Positions 44,358-52,512 of a DNA stretch of 64,000 bases are shown here, in pieces. The notes under the pieces were generated by a model. That model worked only from the letters and a program-made list of their open reading frames with translations, was not told the DNA's origin and did no database searches. The position numbers and the translations under genes were made by a program. This stretch comes from Amycolatopsis thermophila (GTDB lineage: Bacteria; Actinomycetota; Actinomycetes; Mycobacteriales; Pseudonocardiaceae), in assembly GCF_030814215.1 (NCBI RefSeq), contig NZ_JAUSUT010000001.1:4402001-4466000 (forward strand), written 5' to 3'. How positions within the stretch are numbered: position 1 is the stretch's first letter; each line of letters opens with the position of its first letter.

Positions 44358-44378
44358 CCCGCTTCTCGTCACGGCGGC

Positions 44379-44409
44379 GCGGGAGCCACGGCCGGCCCGT
44401 AGCTCCCGC
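44379..44409. terminator. Bidirectional terminator between SRPBCC and msrA
   Basis: GCGGGAGC (44379-44386) pairs with GCTCCCGC (44402-44409) around a 15-base loop between convergent genes. Confidence 0.65.
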
Positions 44410-44413
44410 GAAC

Positions 44414-44935
44414 TCACACCACGTACTGCGCGAAGGACTTGCGCACCTTGTTCACCTTGGGCAGCGCGACCGCGAGGCAGTAGCCCTGGCCGGGGTTCTT
44501 GGCGAAGAAGTCCTGGTGGTACTCCTCGGCCCGGTAGAACTCGCCCAGCGGCTCCAGGGTCGTCACGATCTCGCCGTCCCACCACTCGCTCGCGCGCTTG
44601 ATGGCGGCCTCGAACTCGGCGCGCTGCGCGTCGTCGGCGTAGAACATCGCCGACCGGTACTGGGTCCCGACGTCCGCGCCCTGCCGGTTGAGCTGCCGGG
44701 GGTCGTGCAGGGTGAAGAAGACGTCGAGGATCACCTCGGCCGGGATCACCTCCGGGTCGAACGTGACCGCGACGGCCTCCGCGTGCCCGGTCCGGCCCGT
44801 GCACACCTGCTCGTAGGTGGGCCCGGCCGTGTCGCCACCGGTGTAGCCGGACACCACGTCCTGCACACCGCGCAGCGTCCGGTAGACCGCGTCCAGGCAC
44901 CAGAAGCACCCGCCGGCCAGCACGAACGTCCGCAT
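44414..44935 (-). CDS. msrA: Peptide methionine sulfoxide reductase MsrA
   Basis: A 173-residue MsrA. The catalytic GCFWC motif is at residues 9-13, then GYTGG, YEQVCTGRTGHAEAV, DPRQLNRQGADVGTQYRSA and YHQDF. It repairs S-methionine sulfoxide in proteins. The ArsR-like gene ends 6 bases upstream in the same direction, so msrA is expressed with that regulator. A single conserved Cys near the C-terminus (GQGYCLA) may serve as the resolving Cys. Confidence 0.95.
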   Translation of the reverse strand: MRTFVLAGGCFWCLDAVYRTLRGVQDVVSGYTGGDTAGPTYEQVCTGRTGHAEAVAVTFDPEVIPAEVILDVFFTLHDPRQLNRQGADVGTQYRSAMFYADDAQRAEFEAAIKRASEWWDGEIVTTLEPLGEFYRAEEYHQDFFAKNPGQGYCLAVALPKVNKVRKSFAQYVV

Positions 44936-44941
44936 CTCACA

Positions 44942-45721
44942 TCACCTCACACCGAGTCCACTGGTTGCACCCGGGGCAACAGGGTGCGTGGTCCCAGTAT
45001 TCCTGGCCAACCCGCCCGGAACCTCGGCAAACCCGGGCACGAGGGAACGCAACCGCCGCGCGGCCCGCACGGTCAGCGTCCGCCCGTCCGCGTCGAGCTC
45101 GACCAGCTCCTCCGCCCGCAACCGGTTCAGCACCGCGTTGCCCAGCGCCCCACCGAGATGCGGCCGCCGCAACGTCCTGTCCAGACAACTCGTCGCGATC
45201 TTGCGGCGGCCCCCGGCCACCTCGGACACGTCGATCCCGAAGCGCCCCAGCACCTCTTCCGCCCGCGGCCCCAGCTCCAGCTCGTCGGTGTCGGAGCGGC
45301 GGCGCACCGCGTCCTCGTCGAGCAGGTGGTCCAGCACGGCCACCCCCAGCCGGCCGGCGGCGTGGTCGTAGCACAGCCGTTCCGGCGGTGTGGCCGGGCC
45401 GGGCAGGGGGAGCGCGCCGCCCGCGTAGTCGGCCAGGGCGTCGAGCACCGCGGTGATCGCCGGGTCCGCCAGGCGGTAGGTCACGTGCCGGCCGCTCTGC
45501 TCGGTGGCCACCAGCCCGGCCTGCCGCAGCTTCGCCAGGTGGTTGCCGAGGCGGGCGGGTGTGACGCCGAGGATGTCGGCGAGCTGGGTCATGCCGTGCG
45601 GGCCCTCGTGGGCGAGCAGTTGCAGCACGGTCAGCCGGATCGGGTCGGCCAGTTCGCGGGCGAGGCCGGTCACCGTCGCCACCACCGGCTGCTCGGCGCT
45701 GGTCCATCCGAGGGAACTCAC
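44942..45721 (-). CDS. ArsR-family winged-helix regulator with C-terminal extension
   Basis: A 259-residue protein if the GTG at 45721 is the start (a GTG at 45748 gives 268). The HTH lies at about residues 18-90: LARELADPIRLTVLQLLAHE, TQLADILGVTPARLGNHLAK, RHVTYRLADPAI. A C-terminal half of about 150 residues shows DUF2087-like features (LLDEDAVRRRSDTDELELGP, GRRKIATSCLDRTL, LRAEELVELDADGRTL). The operator repeats at 45743-45766 would overlap the earlier GTG, which favours the shorter form, probably leaderless. It is divergent from an MFS gene and co-directional with msrA, so it likely controls both. Confidence 0.8.
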   Translation of the reverse strand: MSSLGWTSAEQPVVATVTGLARELADPIRLTVLQLLAHEGPHGMTQLADILGVTPARLGNHLAKLRQAGLVATEQSGRHVTYRLADPAITAVLDALADYAGGALPLPGPATPPERLCYDHAAGRLGVAVLDHLLDEDAVRRRSDTDELELGPRAEEVLGRFGIDVSEVAGGRRKIATSCLDRTLRRPHLGGALGNAVLNRLRAEELVELDADGRTLTVRAARRLRSLVPGFAEVPGGLARNTGTTHPVAPGATSGLGVR

Positions 45722-45742
45722 GGCACGCACTCTACCATCGAC

Positions 45743-45766
45743 TTTCACGTTTCACGGATACGTGAT
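45743..45766. promoter_or_regulatory. Operator-like repeats between arsR-type and MFS genes
   Basis: TTTCACG occurs twice head to tail (45743-45749, 45750-45756), and the second copy is part of the inverted repeat TCACG-GATA-CGTGA (45752-45765). Two divergent genes start within 30 bases on each side. Confidence 0.5.
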
Positions 45767-45778
45767 AGGTCTTTGCGG

Positions 45779-47047
45779 ATGCAGGCGCTGCGCAGGTACT
45801 GGCACGGCCAGGTCCCGCCGCCCGGCCCGTTCCGGGTGATGGCGCTCGGGGCGCTGGTCACCACGGCGGGGGGCGGCGCCTGGTACACCACGTGGGCGGT
45901 CTACTTGACGACGGTCGCGGGGTTGCCGCCGCCGGTCGTCGGGCTGGGGCTGATGGTGGCCGGCGGTGCGGGCCTGCTGGCGGCGACGCCCGTGGGGGCG
46001 CTGGCGGATCGGATCGGCCCGCGGGCGCTGCTCGCGGTGCTGATCGCGACGGAGGGCGTGTCGATGGGCGCGTTCGTGTTCGCCCAGCACGTCGCGGTGT
46101 TCCTGCCGGTCGCGGTGCTCAACACGATGGCCGATCGCGCCACGGCAGGGGTCCGCACCGCCTACGTCGCCCAGCTCGCCGACGAGCGGACCCGGGTGGG
46201 GCTCCTCGCCCGGCAGCGGGTCGCGAGCCACCTCGGGTACACGGTGGGTGCCGCGGCCGGGTCGGTGTGCCTGACGCTGGGGACGCCGGCGGCGTTCCAC
46301 GTGCTGATCGCGGTCAACGCGGTCACGTCGCTGATCTACGCGGCGATGATCACGCGGTTGCCGGTGGTGCCGCCGGCCGCTCGGGAGCGCCGGTCGCTGG
46401 TGCGGGACCCCGCGTTCCTCGCCGTGGTGACGACGACCGGGTTGTTGTCCCTGTGCTGGGGGCTGGTGTCGACCGCGCTGCCGTTGTGGCTGGTGGGGAA
46501 CACGCACCTGCCGGCCGGGCTCGCCGGGGTGGTGGTGATCGTGAACTCGCTCGGTGTGGCGTTGCTGCAGGTGGCGGCGAGCCGGGGATGCAGCGGGCCG
46601 CGGCGCGGGGCCCTGCGGGCGGCCTGGTCGGGGACCGCGCTGGCCGTCGCGTGCCTGCTGTTCGCGGCGACGAGTGGCGGGAGCGGCGCGGTGGCGGTGG
46701 GGCTGGTGCTGCTGGCGGCGACGGCCCACCTGGCGGGGGAGTTGTGGTTCATCGCGGCCAGGTGGTCGCTGACGCTCGGCCTGACCCCGTCCGGCGCGAC
46801 CGGCCGGTACCAGGGCGTGGCGGCGACCGCGCAGGCCGGCGCGCAGATGATCAGCCCCGCGCTGATGACACTGCTGATCGGCAGCTGGGGCCGGCCCGGC
46901 TGGTTCGTCCTCGCGGCGGTGTTCCTGGCCGCCGGGGGTGCCACCGTCCCCGCCGCCCGCTGGGCCGTGCGCACCCGGGCGGGTGTCCTGAGCCGTCCGC
47001 CGTCCATCGGAGGAACAGGTTCCGGTCCGCGCCGACGGCACCCCTGA
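45779..47047 (+). CDS. MFS transporter (DHA1-like)
   Basis: A 422-residue membrane protein with about 12 hydrophobic segments. GGAWYTTWAVYLTTVAGL begins the first, and GALADRIGPRALLAVL is the loop 2-3 motif of the major facilitator superfamily, with RTAYVAQLADERTRVGLLA in the fourth to fifth region. The pattern suits drug-exporter-like (MdtH-type) MFS proteins. The ATG at 45779 has no clear ribosome site and only about 13 bases of leader after the operator, so it may be leaderless. It faces the ArsR-like gene across the shared operator. Confidence 0.85.
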   Translation: MQALRRYWHGQVPPPGPFRVMALGALVTTAGGGAWYTTWAVYLTTVAGLPPPVVGLGLMVAGGAGLLAATPVGALADRIGPRALLAVLIATEGVSMGAFVFAQHVAVFLPVAVLNTMADRATAGVRTAYVAQLADERTRVGLLARQRVASHLGYTVGAAAGSVCLTLGTPAAFHVLIAVNAVTSLIYAAMITRLPVVPPAARERRSLVRDPAFLAVVTTTGLLSLCWGLVSTALPLWLVGNTHLPAGLAGVVVIVNSLGVALLQVAASRGCSGPRRGALRAAWSGTALAVACLLFAATSGGSGAVAVGLVLLAATAHLAGELWFIAARWSLTLGLTPSGATGRYQGVAATAQAGAQMISPALMTLLIGSWGRPGWFVLAAVFLAAGGATVPAARWAVRTRAGVLSRPPSIGGTGSGPRRRHP

Positions 47048-47056
47048 CCACCGGCC

Positions 47057-47085
47057 TTGTCCGCGGTGAGAACATGTTCTAGTTT
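47057..47085 (+). promoter_or_regulatory. Promoter of the steroid C/D-ring operon with KstR-like palindrome
   Basis: TTGTCC (47057-47062) and TAGTTT (47080-47085) have a 17-base spacer that contains the perfect 12-bp palindrome AGAACATGTTCT (47069-47080). The expected start of transcription coincides with the GTG at 47092, so the first gene is probably leaderless. The palindrome fits TnnAACnnGTTnnA (KstR) at all but one fixed position. Confidence 0.65.
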
Positions 47086-47091
47086 TGGGGC

Positions 47092-47856
47092 GTGACGGAT
47101 CTGGGGCTGACGGGTGCGGTGGTGCTGGTGACCGGCGGTGTCCGCGGTGTCGGCCGCGGGATCAGCCGGGTGTTCCGCGACCACGGCGCCCGCGTGGTGA
47201 CCTGCGCGCGGCGCGAGCCCGCGGAACCGGGCGGCGACTTCATCGCGTGCGACGTCCGTGATCCGGATCAGGTCGGGAGCATGATCGAGCGGATCGCCGG
47301 CGAGCACGGCCGCCTCGACGTCGTGGTCAACAACGCCGGCGGTAGCCCGTTCGCGCGCGCGGCCGAGGCCTCGCCCCGGTTCTCCGACCGGATCGTGCAG
47401 CTGAACCTGCTGGCGCCGTTGCTGGTCGCCCAGCACGCGAACGCCGTCATGCAGGGGCAGGACGGTGGTGGTTCGATCGTGATGATCTCCAGCGTCAGCG
47501 CGACCCGGCCTTCTCCGGGAACCGCCGCGTACGGGGCGGCGAAGGCGGGGCTGGACAACCTCACCGCGACCCTGGCCGTCGAGTGGGCGCCGAAGGTGCG
47601 GGTCAACGCGCTCGACGTGGGCATGGTGCGGACCGAGCAGGCGCACCTGCACTACGGCGACGACGCGGCGGTCGAGGCGGTGGGCAAGACGGTGCCGCTG
47701 GGCCGGCTGGCCGAGCCGGAGGAGGTCGGGCAGTGCGCCGCGTTCCTGGCTTCCCCGCTGGCTTCCTACGTCTCGGGAGCGACGTTGAAGGTGCACGGCG
47801 GCGGTGAGGTCCCCGCGTTCCAGGCGGCCGCGGATGTCAATCGGGAGGGTTCGTGA
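47092..47856 (+). CDS. SDR family oxidoreductase (Rv3549c-like)
   Basis: A 254-residue SDR, first gene of the rightward steroid operon. TGGVRGVGRGIS (about residues 14-25), NNAGGSPFA and YGAAK (about residue 145) with SSVSATRPSP are visible. By family and neighbours it corresponds to the SDR Rv3549c of the KstR2 region of M. tuberculosis, whose step in HIP breakdown is not firmly assigned. The GTG at 47092 has no ribosome site, in keeping with leaderless translation. Its stop overlaps the GTG of the next SDR gene. Confidence 0.82.
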   Translation: MTDLGLTGAVVLVTGGVRGVGRGISRVFRDHGARVVTCARREPAEPGGDFIACDVRDPDQVGSMIERIAGEHGRLDVVVNNAGGSPFARAAEASPRFSDRIVQLNLLAPLLVAQHANAVMQGQDGGGSIVMISSVSATRPSPGTAAYGAAKAGLDNLTATLAVEWAPKVRVNALDVGMVRTEQAHLHYGDDAAVEAVGKTVPLGRLAEPEEVGQCAAFLASPLASYVSGATLKVHGGGEVPAFQAAADVNREGS

Positions 47857-48761
47857 GCAGGTTGTGCCAGGACCGCGTGGTCGTCGTGACCGGCGCGGGA
47901 CGCGGGATCGGGCGGGCGCACGCGCTCGCGTTCGCCGCGGAGGGGGCGCGGGTCGTCGTCAACGACGTGGGAGTGGCCCTCGACGGCTCGGCGACCGCGG
48001 ACGGTCCCGCGGCGCAGGTCGTCGCCGAAATCGAGGCGCGGGGCGGGAAAGCGGTCGCCAGCACCGATGATGTCGCCGACTTCGCCGGCGCGAAGCACCT
48101 CGTCCGCACCGCGCTGGAGCACTTCGGCCGGCTGGACGTGCTCGTCAACAACGCCGGCTTCGTGCGCGACCGGATGCTGGTCAACCTGAGCGAGGACGAG
48201 TGGGACGCGGTGATCCGCGTACACCTCAAGGGCCACTTCGCGCCGTTGCGGCACGCCGCGGAGTACTGGCGGGGCGAAGCGAAGGCCGGCCGGACGCCGG
48301 ACGCGCGGGTGATCAACACCAGTTCCGGGGCGGGTTTGCTGGGGAGCGTGGGGCAGTCCAACTACTCGGCGGCCAAGGCCGGGATCGCCGGGCTGACGGT
48401 GGTCGCCGCGGCGGAACTCGCGCGGTACGGGGTGACGGTGAACGCGATCGCGCCGTCGGCGCGGACGCGGATGACCGAGGAGGTGTTCGCGGGCACGATG
48501 GCCCGCCCGGACTCCGGCTTCGACGCGATGGCGCCGGAGAACGTCTCGCCGCTGGTGGTGTGGCTGGGCAGCACCGAGTCGGCGGGGGTGACCGGCCGGG
48601 TCTTCGAGGTCGAGGGCGGGAAGGTGTCGCTGGCGCAGGCGTGGCGGCACGGTCCGGCAGCCGACAAGGGACAGCGCTGGGAACCGTCCGAACTCGGCCC
48701 CGTGGTGGAGAAGCTGATCGCCGAGGCGCCCGCCCCCGAACCCGTGTACGGAGCGAACTGA
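47853..48761 (+). CDS. SDR family oxidoreductase (Rv3548c-like)
   Basis: A 302-residue SDR of the HSD17B4/MFE-2-like branch. It has VTGAGRGIGRAHALAFA (residues 11-27), VVNDVG, NNAGFVRDRM, NTSSGAGLLGS and YSAAK (about residue 172), followed by the longer C-terminal part (FEVEGGKVSLAQAWRHG) typical of such 3-hydroxyacyl-CoA dehydrogenases. Position and family match Rv3548c. Its first 53 conserved bases recur almost unchanged in the repeat near 26.3 and 26.5 kb. The start GTG overlaps the stop of the previous gene. Confidence 0.84.
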   Translation: MSRLCQDRVVVVTGAGRGIGRAHALAFAAEGARVVVNDVGVALDGSATADGPAAQVVAEIEARGGKAVASTDDVADFAGAKHLVRTALEHFGRLDVLVNNAGFVRDRMLVNLSEDEWDAVIRVHLKGHFAPLRHAAEYWRGEAKAGRTPDARVINTSSGAGLLGSVGQSNYSAAKAGIAGLTVVAAAELARYGVTVNAIAPSARTRMTEEVFAGTMARPDSGFDAMAPENVSPLVVWLGSTESAGVTGRVFEVEGGKVSLAQAWRHGPAADKGQRWEPSELGPVVEKLIAEAPAPEPVYGAN

Positions 48762-49501
48762 TGGGCATCACGACCAAACGCGACAGTCATATCGAGACGA
48801 TCACAGTGGACTATCCCCCGGTGAACGCCCTGCCCGTGCGGGGCTGGTTCGACCTGGCCGCCGCGATCAACGCGGCCGGGGAGGATCCGGATGTGCACGT
48901 GGTGGTGCTGCGGGCCGAGGGGCGCGGGTTCAACGCCGGGGTGGACATCAAGGAGATCCAGCGCACCGAGGGTTACGACGCGCTCGTCGGCGCGAACCGG
49001 GGCTGCTACGCGGCTTTCGGTGCGGTGTACGACTGCGCGGTGCCGGTGGTGGCCGCGGTGCACGGGTTCTGCCTGGGCGGCGGCGTCGGGCTGGTGGGCA
49101 ACGCCGACGTGATCGTGGCGTCGGCGGATGCGACGTTCGGGGTGCCCGAGGTGGAGCGGGGCGCGCTGGGTGCGGCGACGCACCTGGCCCGGCTGGTGCC
49201 GCAGCACCTGATGCGCACGTTGTACTTCACCGCGCGCAAGATCACCGCGGCCGAGCTGCACCAGCACGGCTCGGTCTACCAGGTGGTGCCGCGCGGCGAA
49301 CTGGACGAGGCGGCGCTGGCCGTGGCCCGCGACATCGCGGCGAAGGACACCAGGGTGGTTCGCGCCGCGAAGGAGGCGTTGAACGGGATCGACACCCAGC
49401 AGGTGCACCGAAGTTACCGGTTCGAACAGGGGTTCACGTTCGAGCTGAACCTGCTGGGCGCGTCGGATGCGGCTCGTGAGGAGTTCCTGAATGGCCGATA
49501 A
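48761..49501 (+). CDS. echA20: Enoyl-CoA hydratase/isomerase-family ring D hydrolase EchA20
   Basis: A 246-residue crotonase-fold protein. It shows PPVNALPV, the oxyanion segment GRGFNAGVDIKEIQ, and GFCLGGGVGLVGNADVIVAS; the usual catalytic Glu pair lies in PEVERGALG. In the mycobacterial HIP pathway EchA20 opens ring D hydrolytically. Assignment here rests on its place immediately before ipdA and ipdB, as in Rv3550-Rv3552, and on a familiar sequence. The ATG shares a base with the SDR stop, and its TAA lies 11 bases inside ipdA. Confidence 0.86.
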   Translation: MGITTKRDSHIETITVDYPPVNALPVRGWFDLAAAINAAGEDPDVHVVVLRAEGRGFNAGVDIKEIQRTEGYDALVGANRGCYAAFGAVYDCAVPVVAAVHGFCLGGGVGLVGNADVIVASADATFGVPEVERGALGAATHLARLVPQHLMRTLYFTARKITAAELHQHGSVYQVVPRGELDEAALAVARDIAAKDTRVVRAAKEALNGIDTQQVHRSYRFEQGFTFELNLLGASDAAREEFLNGR

Positions 49502-50354
49502 GCGCATGACCGCCGACGAGGTGGCTGCCGAGATCCGGGACGGCATGACGATCGGCATCGGTGGCTGGGGCTCGCGGCGCAAGCCGATGGCCCTGGTCCG
49601 CGCGCTGCTGCGCACCCCGGTTCGCGATCTGACGGTGGTGTCCTACGGCGGCCCGGACGTGGGACTGCTGTGCGCGGCGGGCAAGGTCCGCCGGGTGGTG
49701 TTCGGGTTCGTCACCCTGGATTCGATCCCGTTCGACCCGTGGTTCGGGCGTGCCCGGGAGACCGGCGCGATCGAGGTGACCGAGTACGACGAGGGCATGT
49801 TCGGCGCGGCGCTGTCGGCGGCCGCGCAACGGTTGCCGTTCCTGCCGATGCGGGCCGGCCTCGGGTCGGAGGTGATGCGCGCCAACCCGGGCCTGCGGAC
49901 GGTGCGCTCGCCCTACGCCGACGGTGAGGAGCTGGTGGCGGTGCCCGCGCAGGAACTGGATGTCGCCCTGGTGCACCTCAACCGCGCCGACGCCCGCGGG
50001 AACGCGCAGTACCTGGGCCCGGACCCGTATTTCGACGACCTGTTCTGCCTGGCCGCGAAGAAGCGGTTCGTGTCGGTGGAGAAGGTGGTCGGCACCGCCG
50101 AGCTGACCGCGGGCGGGCCGGTGCAGTCGTTGTTGCTGAACCGGTCCGCTGTGGACGGTGTCGTGGCGGCGCCGCGAGGTGCGCACTTCACCACCGCGGT
50201 ACCCGACTACGGTCGCGATGAGCGGTTCCAGAAGCACTACGTCGACTCCGCGAAGGACCTCGATGCGTGGCCCGGGTTCGTGGACCGGTTCCTGTCCGGG
50301 GACGAGCGCACGTACCTGTCCGAGGTGGACAAGTTCGAGGCGGAGGCGGCATGA
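49491..50354 (+). CDS. ipdA: IpdA, alpha subunit of the ring C hydrolase
   Basis: A 287-residue class I CoA-transferase-fold alpha subunit. MTIGIGGWGSRRKPMALVRAL is the glycine-rich opening (blocks: IGIGGWGSRRKPM), followed by VVSYGGPDVGLL, VTEYDEGMF and VALVHLNRADARGNAQYLGPD. With IpdB it forms the heteromeric enzyme that opens ring C of the cholesterol-derived intermediate COCHEA-CoA in actinobacteria. It overlaps echA20 at the start and ipdB at the end (ATGA), as is usual for equimolar subunits. Its place in an echA20-ipdA-ipdB-ipdC string makes the call firm. Confidence 0.92.
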   Translation: MADKRMTADEVAAEIRDGMTIGIGGWGSRRKPMALVRALLRTPVRDLTVVSYGGPDVGLLCAAGKVRRVVFGFVTLDSIPFDPWFGRARETGAIEVTEYDEGMFGAALSAAAQRLPFLPMRAGLGSEVMRANPGLRTVRSPYADGEELVAVPAQELDVALVHLNRADARGNAQYLGPDPYFDDLFCLAAKKRFVSVEKVVGTAELTAGGPVQSLLLNRSAVDGVVAAPRGAHFTTAVPDYGRDERFQKHYVDSAKDLDAWPGFVDRFLSGDERTYLSEVDKFEAEAA

Positions 50355-51073
50355 GCGCGACCAGGGCCGAGATCGCCGTCGTGGCGGTGGCCGAGCTGTT
50401 CCGCGGCGACGGGGAGATCGTGGCCAGCCCGATGGGCCTGATCCCGTCGCTCGGTGCGAAGCTCGCGCGGCTGACGTTCGAGCCGGACCTGTTGCTCTCC
50501 GACGGCGAGGCGTATCTGGTCGACGAGAACGGTGTGGTGGAGGGCTGGCAGCCGTTCCGCAAGATGCTGGACACGATCGTCCCGCACGGGCGGCGGCACG
50601 TGGTGATGGGCGCGAACCAGATCGACCGGTACGGCAACCAGAACATCTCCGCGATCGGTGACCACGCCAGGCCGAAGAAGCAACTGCTGGGGGTGCGGGG
50701 CGCCCCGGGCAACACGGCCAACCACCGCACGAGTTACTGGGTCCCCCGGCACAGCAAGCGGGTTTTCGTGGACGCCGTGGACGTCGTCTCGGGCGTGGGC
50801 TACGACAACGCCGCCAAGGCCGGGCTGAAGTTCCACGACGTGCACCGCGTGGTGACGAACCTGGGGGTGTTCGACTTCGCCACCCCGGACCACACGATGC
50901 GCGCGGTGTCGCTGCACCCCGGCGTGACCGCGGCGGAGGTGGCGCAGGCGAGCGGATTCGAGATCGACTGCGGTGGGGCGCCGGTGTCGCGGGAGCCGAC
51001 GGCGGAGGAGCTGCGGCTGATCCGCGAGGTGCTCGACCCGAAGGGGTTGGGGGACAAGGAAGTGCCGTCATGA
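50351..51073 (+). CDS. ipdB: IpdB, beta subunit of the ring C hydrolase
   Basis: A 240-residue class I CoA-transferase-fold beta subunit. LLLSDGEAYLVDENG, VVMGANQIDRYGNQNISAIG, GVRGAPGNTANHRTSYWVPRH (in blocks: GVRGAPGNTANHRTSY) and RVVTNLGVFDFATPDHTM are recognised IpdB features. It pairs with IpdA. The ATG overlaps the ipdA stop, and its own stop overlaps the start of ipdC. Confidence 0.92.
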   Translation: MSATRAEIAVVAVAELFRGDGEIVASPMGLIPSLGAKLARLTFEPDLLLSDGEAYLVDENGVVEGWQPFRKMLDTIVPHGRRHVVMGANQIDRYGNQNISAIGDHARPKKQLLGVRGAPGNTANHRTSYWVPRHSKRVFVDAVDVVSGVGYDNAAKAGLKFHDVHRVVTNLGVFDFATPDHTMRAVSLHPGVTAAEVAQASGFEIDCGGAPVSREPTAEELRLIREVLDPKGLGDKEVPS

Positions 51074-52119
51074 CGCTGGACACCGCGCTGACCCGGCTGG
51101 CCGGGATCCGGCACCCGGTGGTGCAGACCGGGATGGGGTGGGTCGCCGGGCCGCGGCTCGTGTCCGCCACCGCCGAAGCCGGTGGGCTGGGGATCCTGGC
51201 GTCGGCCACCATGACCTACCCCGAACTCGGCGCGGCCATCGCCGAGGTCAAGCAGCGCACCGGCAAGCCGTTCGGCGTCAACCTGCGCGCGGACGCCGCC
51301 GACGCGGGCGAGCGGGTCGACCTGCTGATCCGCGAGGGGGTGAAGGTCGCGTCCTTCGCCCTGGCGCCGCGCCGGGAGATGATCGCCAAGCTGCGTGACC
51401 ACGGCGTCGTCGTGATCCCGTCGGTGGGTGCCGCGCGGCACGCGGAGAAGGTCGCGTCGTGGGGCGCGGACGCGGTGATCGTGCAGGGCGGCGAGGGTGG
51501 CGGGCACACCGGGGGAGTGGCGACGACGTTGTTGTTGCCGTCGGTGCTGGACGCGGTGGACATCCCGGTCGTGGCGGCGGGCGGGTTCTTCGACGGGCGC
51601 GGGCTGGCGGCGGCGCTGGCCTACGGGGCGGCCGGGGTCGCGATGGGGACGCGGTTCCTGTTGAGCAAGGAGAGCACGGTGCCGGAGGAGGTCAAGCGGG
51701 TCTACCTCGCGCAGGGCCTGGCCGGGACGGTCGTGACGCGGCGGGTGGACGGTCTGCCGCACCGGGTGTTGCGCACCGAGCTGGTCGACCGGCTGGAATC
51801 CACCGGCCGTGTGCGGGGCCTGCTCCAGGCGGCGCGCAACGCGGTGCGGTTCCGGCGCATCACGGGCCTCTCGCTGCCCGCGATGGTGCGCGAGGGCCTG
51901 GCGATGAAGCACGGCAACGAGATGACGTGGAGCCAGATCGTGATGGCGGCCAACACGCCGATGCTGTTGCGCGCCGGGCTGGTCGACGGTCGCACCGACG
52001 CGGGTGTCCTGGCGTCCGGGCAGGTGGTCGGGATGATCGACGACGTGCCGTCGGTGGCGGAGATCGTGGAGGGGACGGTCAGCCAGGCGGAGGAGATCCT
52101 CCACCGCCTCGGTGGGTGA
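51070..52119 (+). CDS. ipdC: IpdC, nitronate monooxygenase-like flavoprotein of the HIP pathway
   Basis: A 349-residue TIM-barrel flavoprotein of the 2-nitropropane dioxygenase-like family. PVVQTGMGWVAGPRLVSATA, GGLGILASA, QGGEGGGHTGG (FMN site) and AAGGFFDGRGLAAALAYGA, then GTRFLLSKES are the family marks. In the steroid cluster this protein (Rv3553-like) is called IpdC and is thought to act as a reductase on an unsaturated HIP-CoA intermediate. Its ATG overlaps ipdB. It is the last gene of the rightward operon; a 390-base gap follows. Confidence 0.9.
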   Translation: MTLDTALTRLAGIRHPVVQTGMGWVAGPRLVSATAEAGGLGILASATMTYPELGAAIAEVKQRTGKPFGVNLRADAADAGERVDLLIREGVKVASFALAPRREMIAKLRDHGVVVIPSVGAARHAEKVASWGADAVIVQGGEGGGHTGGVATTLLLPSVLDAVDIPVVAAGGFFDGRGLAAALAYGAAGVAMGTRFLLSKESTVPEEVKRVYLAQGLAGTVVTRRVDGLPHRVLRTELVDRLESTGRVRGLLQAARNAVRFRRITGLSLPAMVREGLAMKHGNEMTWSQIVMAANTPMLLRAGLVDGRTDAGVLASGQVVGMIDDVPSVAEIVEGTVSQAEEILHRLGG

Positions 52120-52512
52120 AGGCGGTACCCTCCGACGGACCTGCTGACCGGTCAGCGGCGGCGGTTCCCGGAGCGGGCCGGACCTCGGGTGAGGCCGTTG
52201 TCGCGGCAGGCCGGCCGGCGGCTTGCGGTGCCCTGGCCCCAGGGGTGCGTCGTGTCGGGGCGAGCCGTGGCGTTCGGTGCGGTGCTCGTGCGCTGGGGTT
52301 TCCGGAGCGGGCCCGCCGCCCGGGTCTCGTCCGTCCGGCACCCGCCAGTTCGTGCGCACGGGGTGACCCAGGCGGTGCCGCCGTCGGGTGGGGCTGGGCT
52401 GTGGGGTTCGACGAGAGCGTGCGTGTAGCGGGCCGGCCGCGGCCCCCGCTGCCGGCTCCCAGGGCGGTGCGTCACACTGGGCGCCGGGCCCGGGTAGCAG
52501 GGTCTTCGCTGG
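52120..52512. other. Intergenic gap between convergent ipdC and fadA6
   Basis: No family signature was seen in any frame. A perfect 14-bp palindrome GCTGACCGGTCAGC lies at 52143-52156. In M. tuberculosis a ferredoxin gene (fdxB) and Rv3555c lie at the equivalent place; neither is recognisable here. Confidence 0.5.

Noticed and set aside
43982..45778. Apparent N-terminal extension of the MFS gene through the SRPBCC, msrA and arsR-type genes
   Set aside because: The frame is open by chance. The MFS homology starts at 45779 and the other genes are well supported in their own frames.
52143..52156. Perfect palindrome GCTGACCGGTCAGC as a KstR2 or terminator element
   Set aside because: It does not match either steroid-regulator motif, it has no loop for a hairpin, and it is not repeated at other cluster promoters. 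It remains unexplained.
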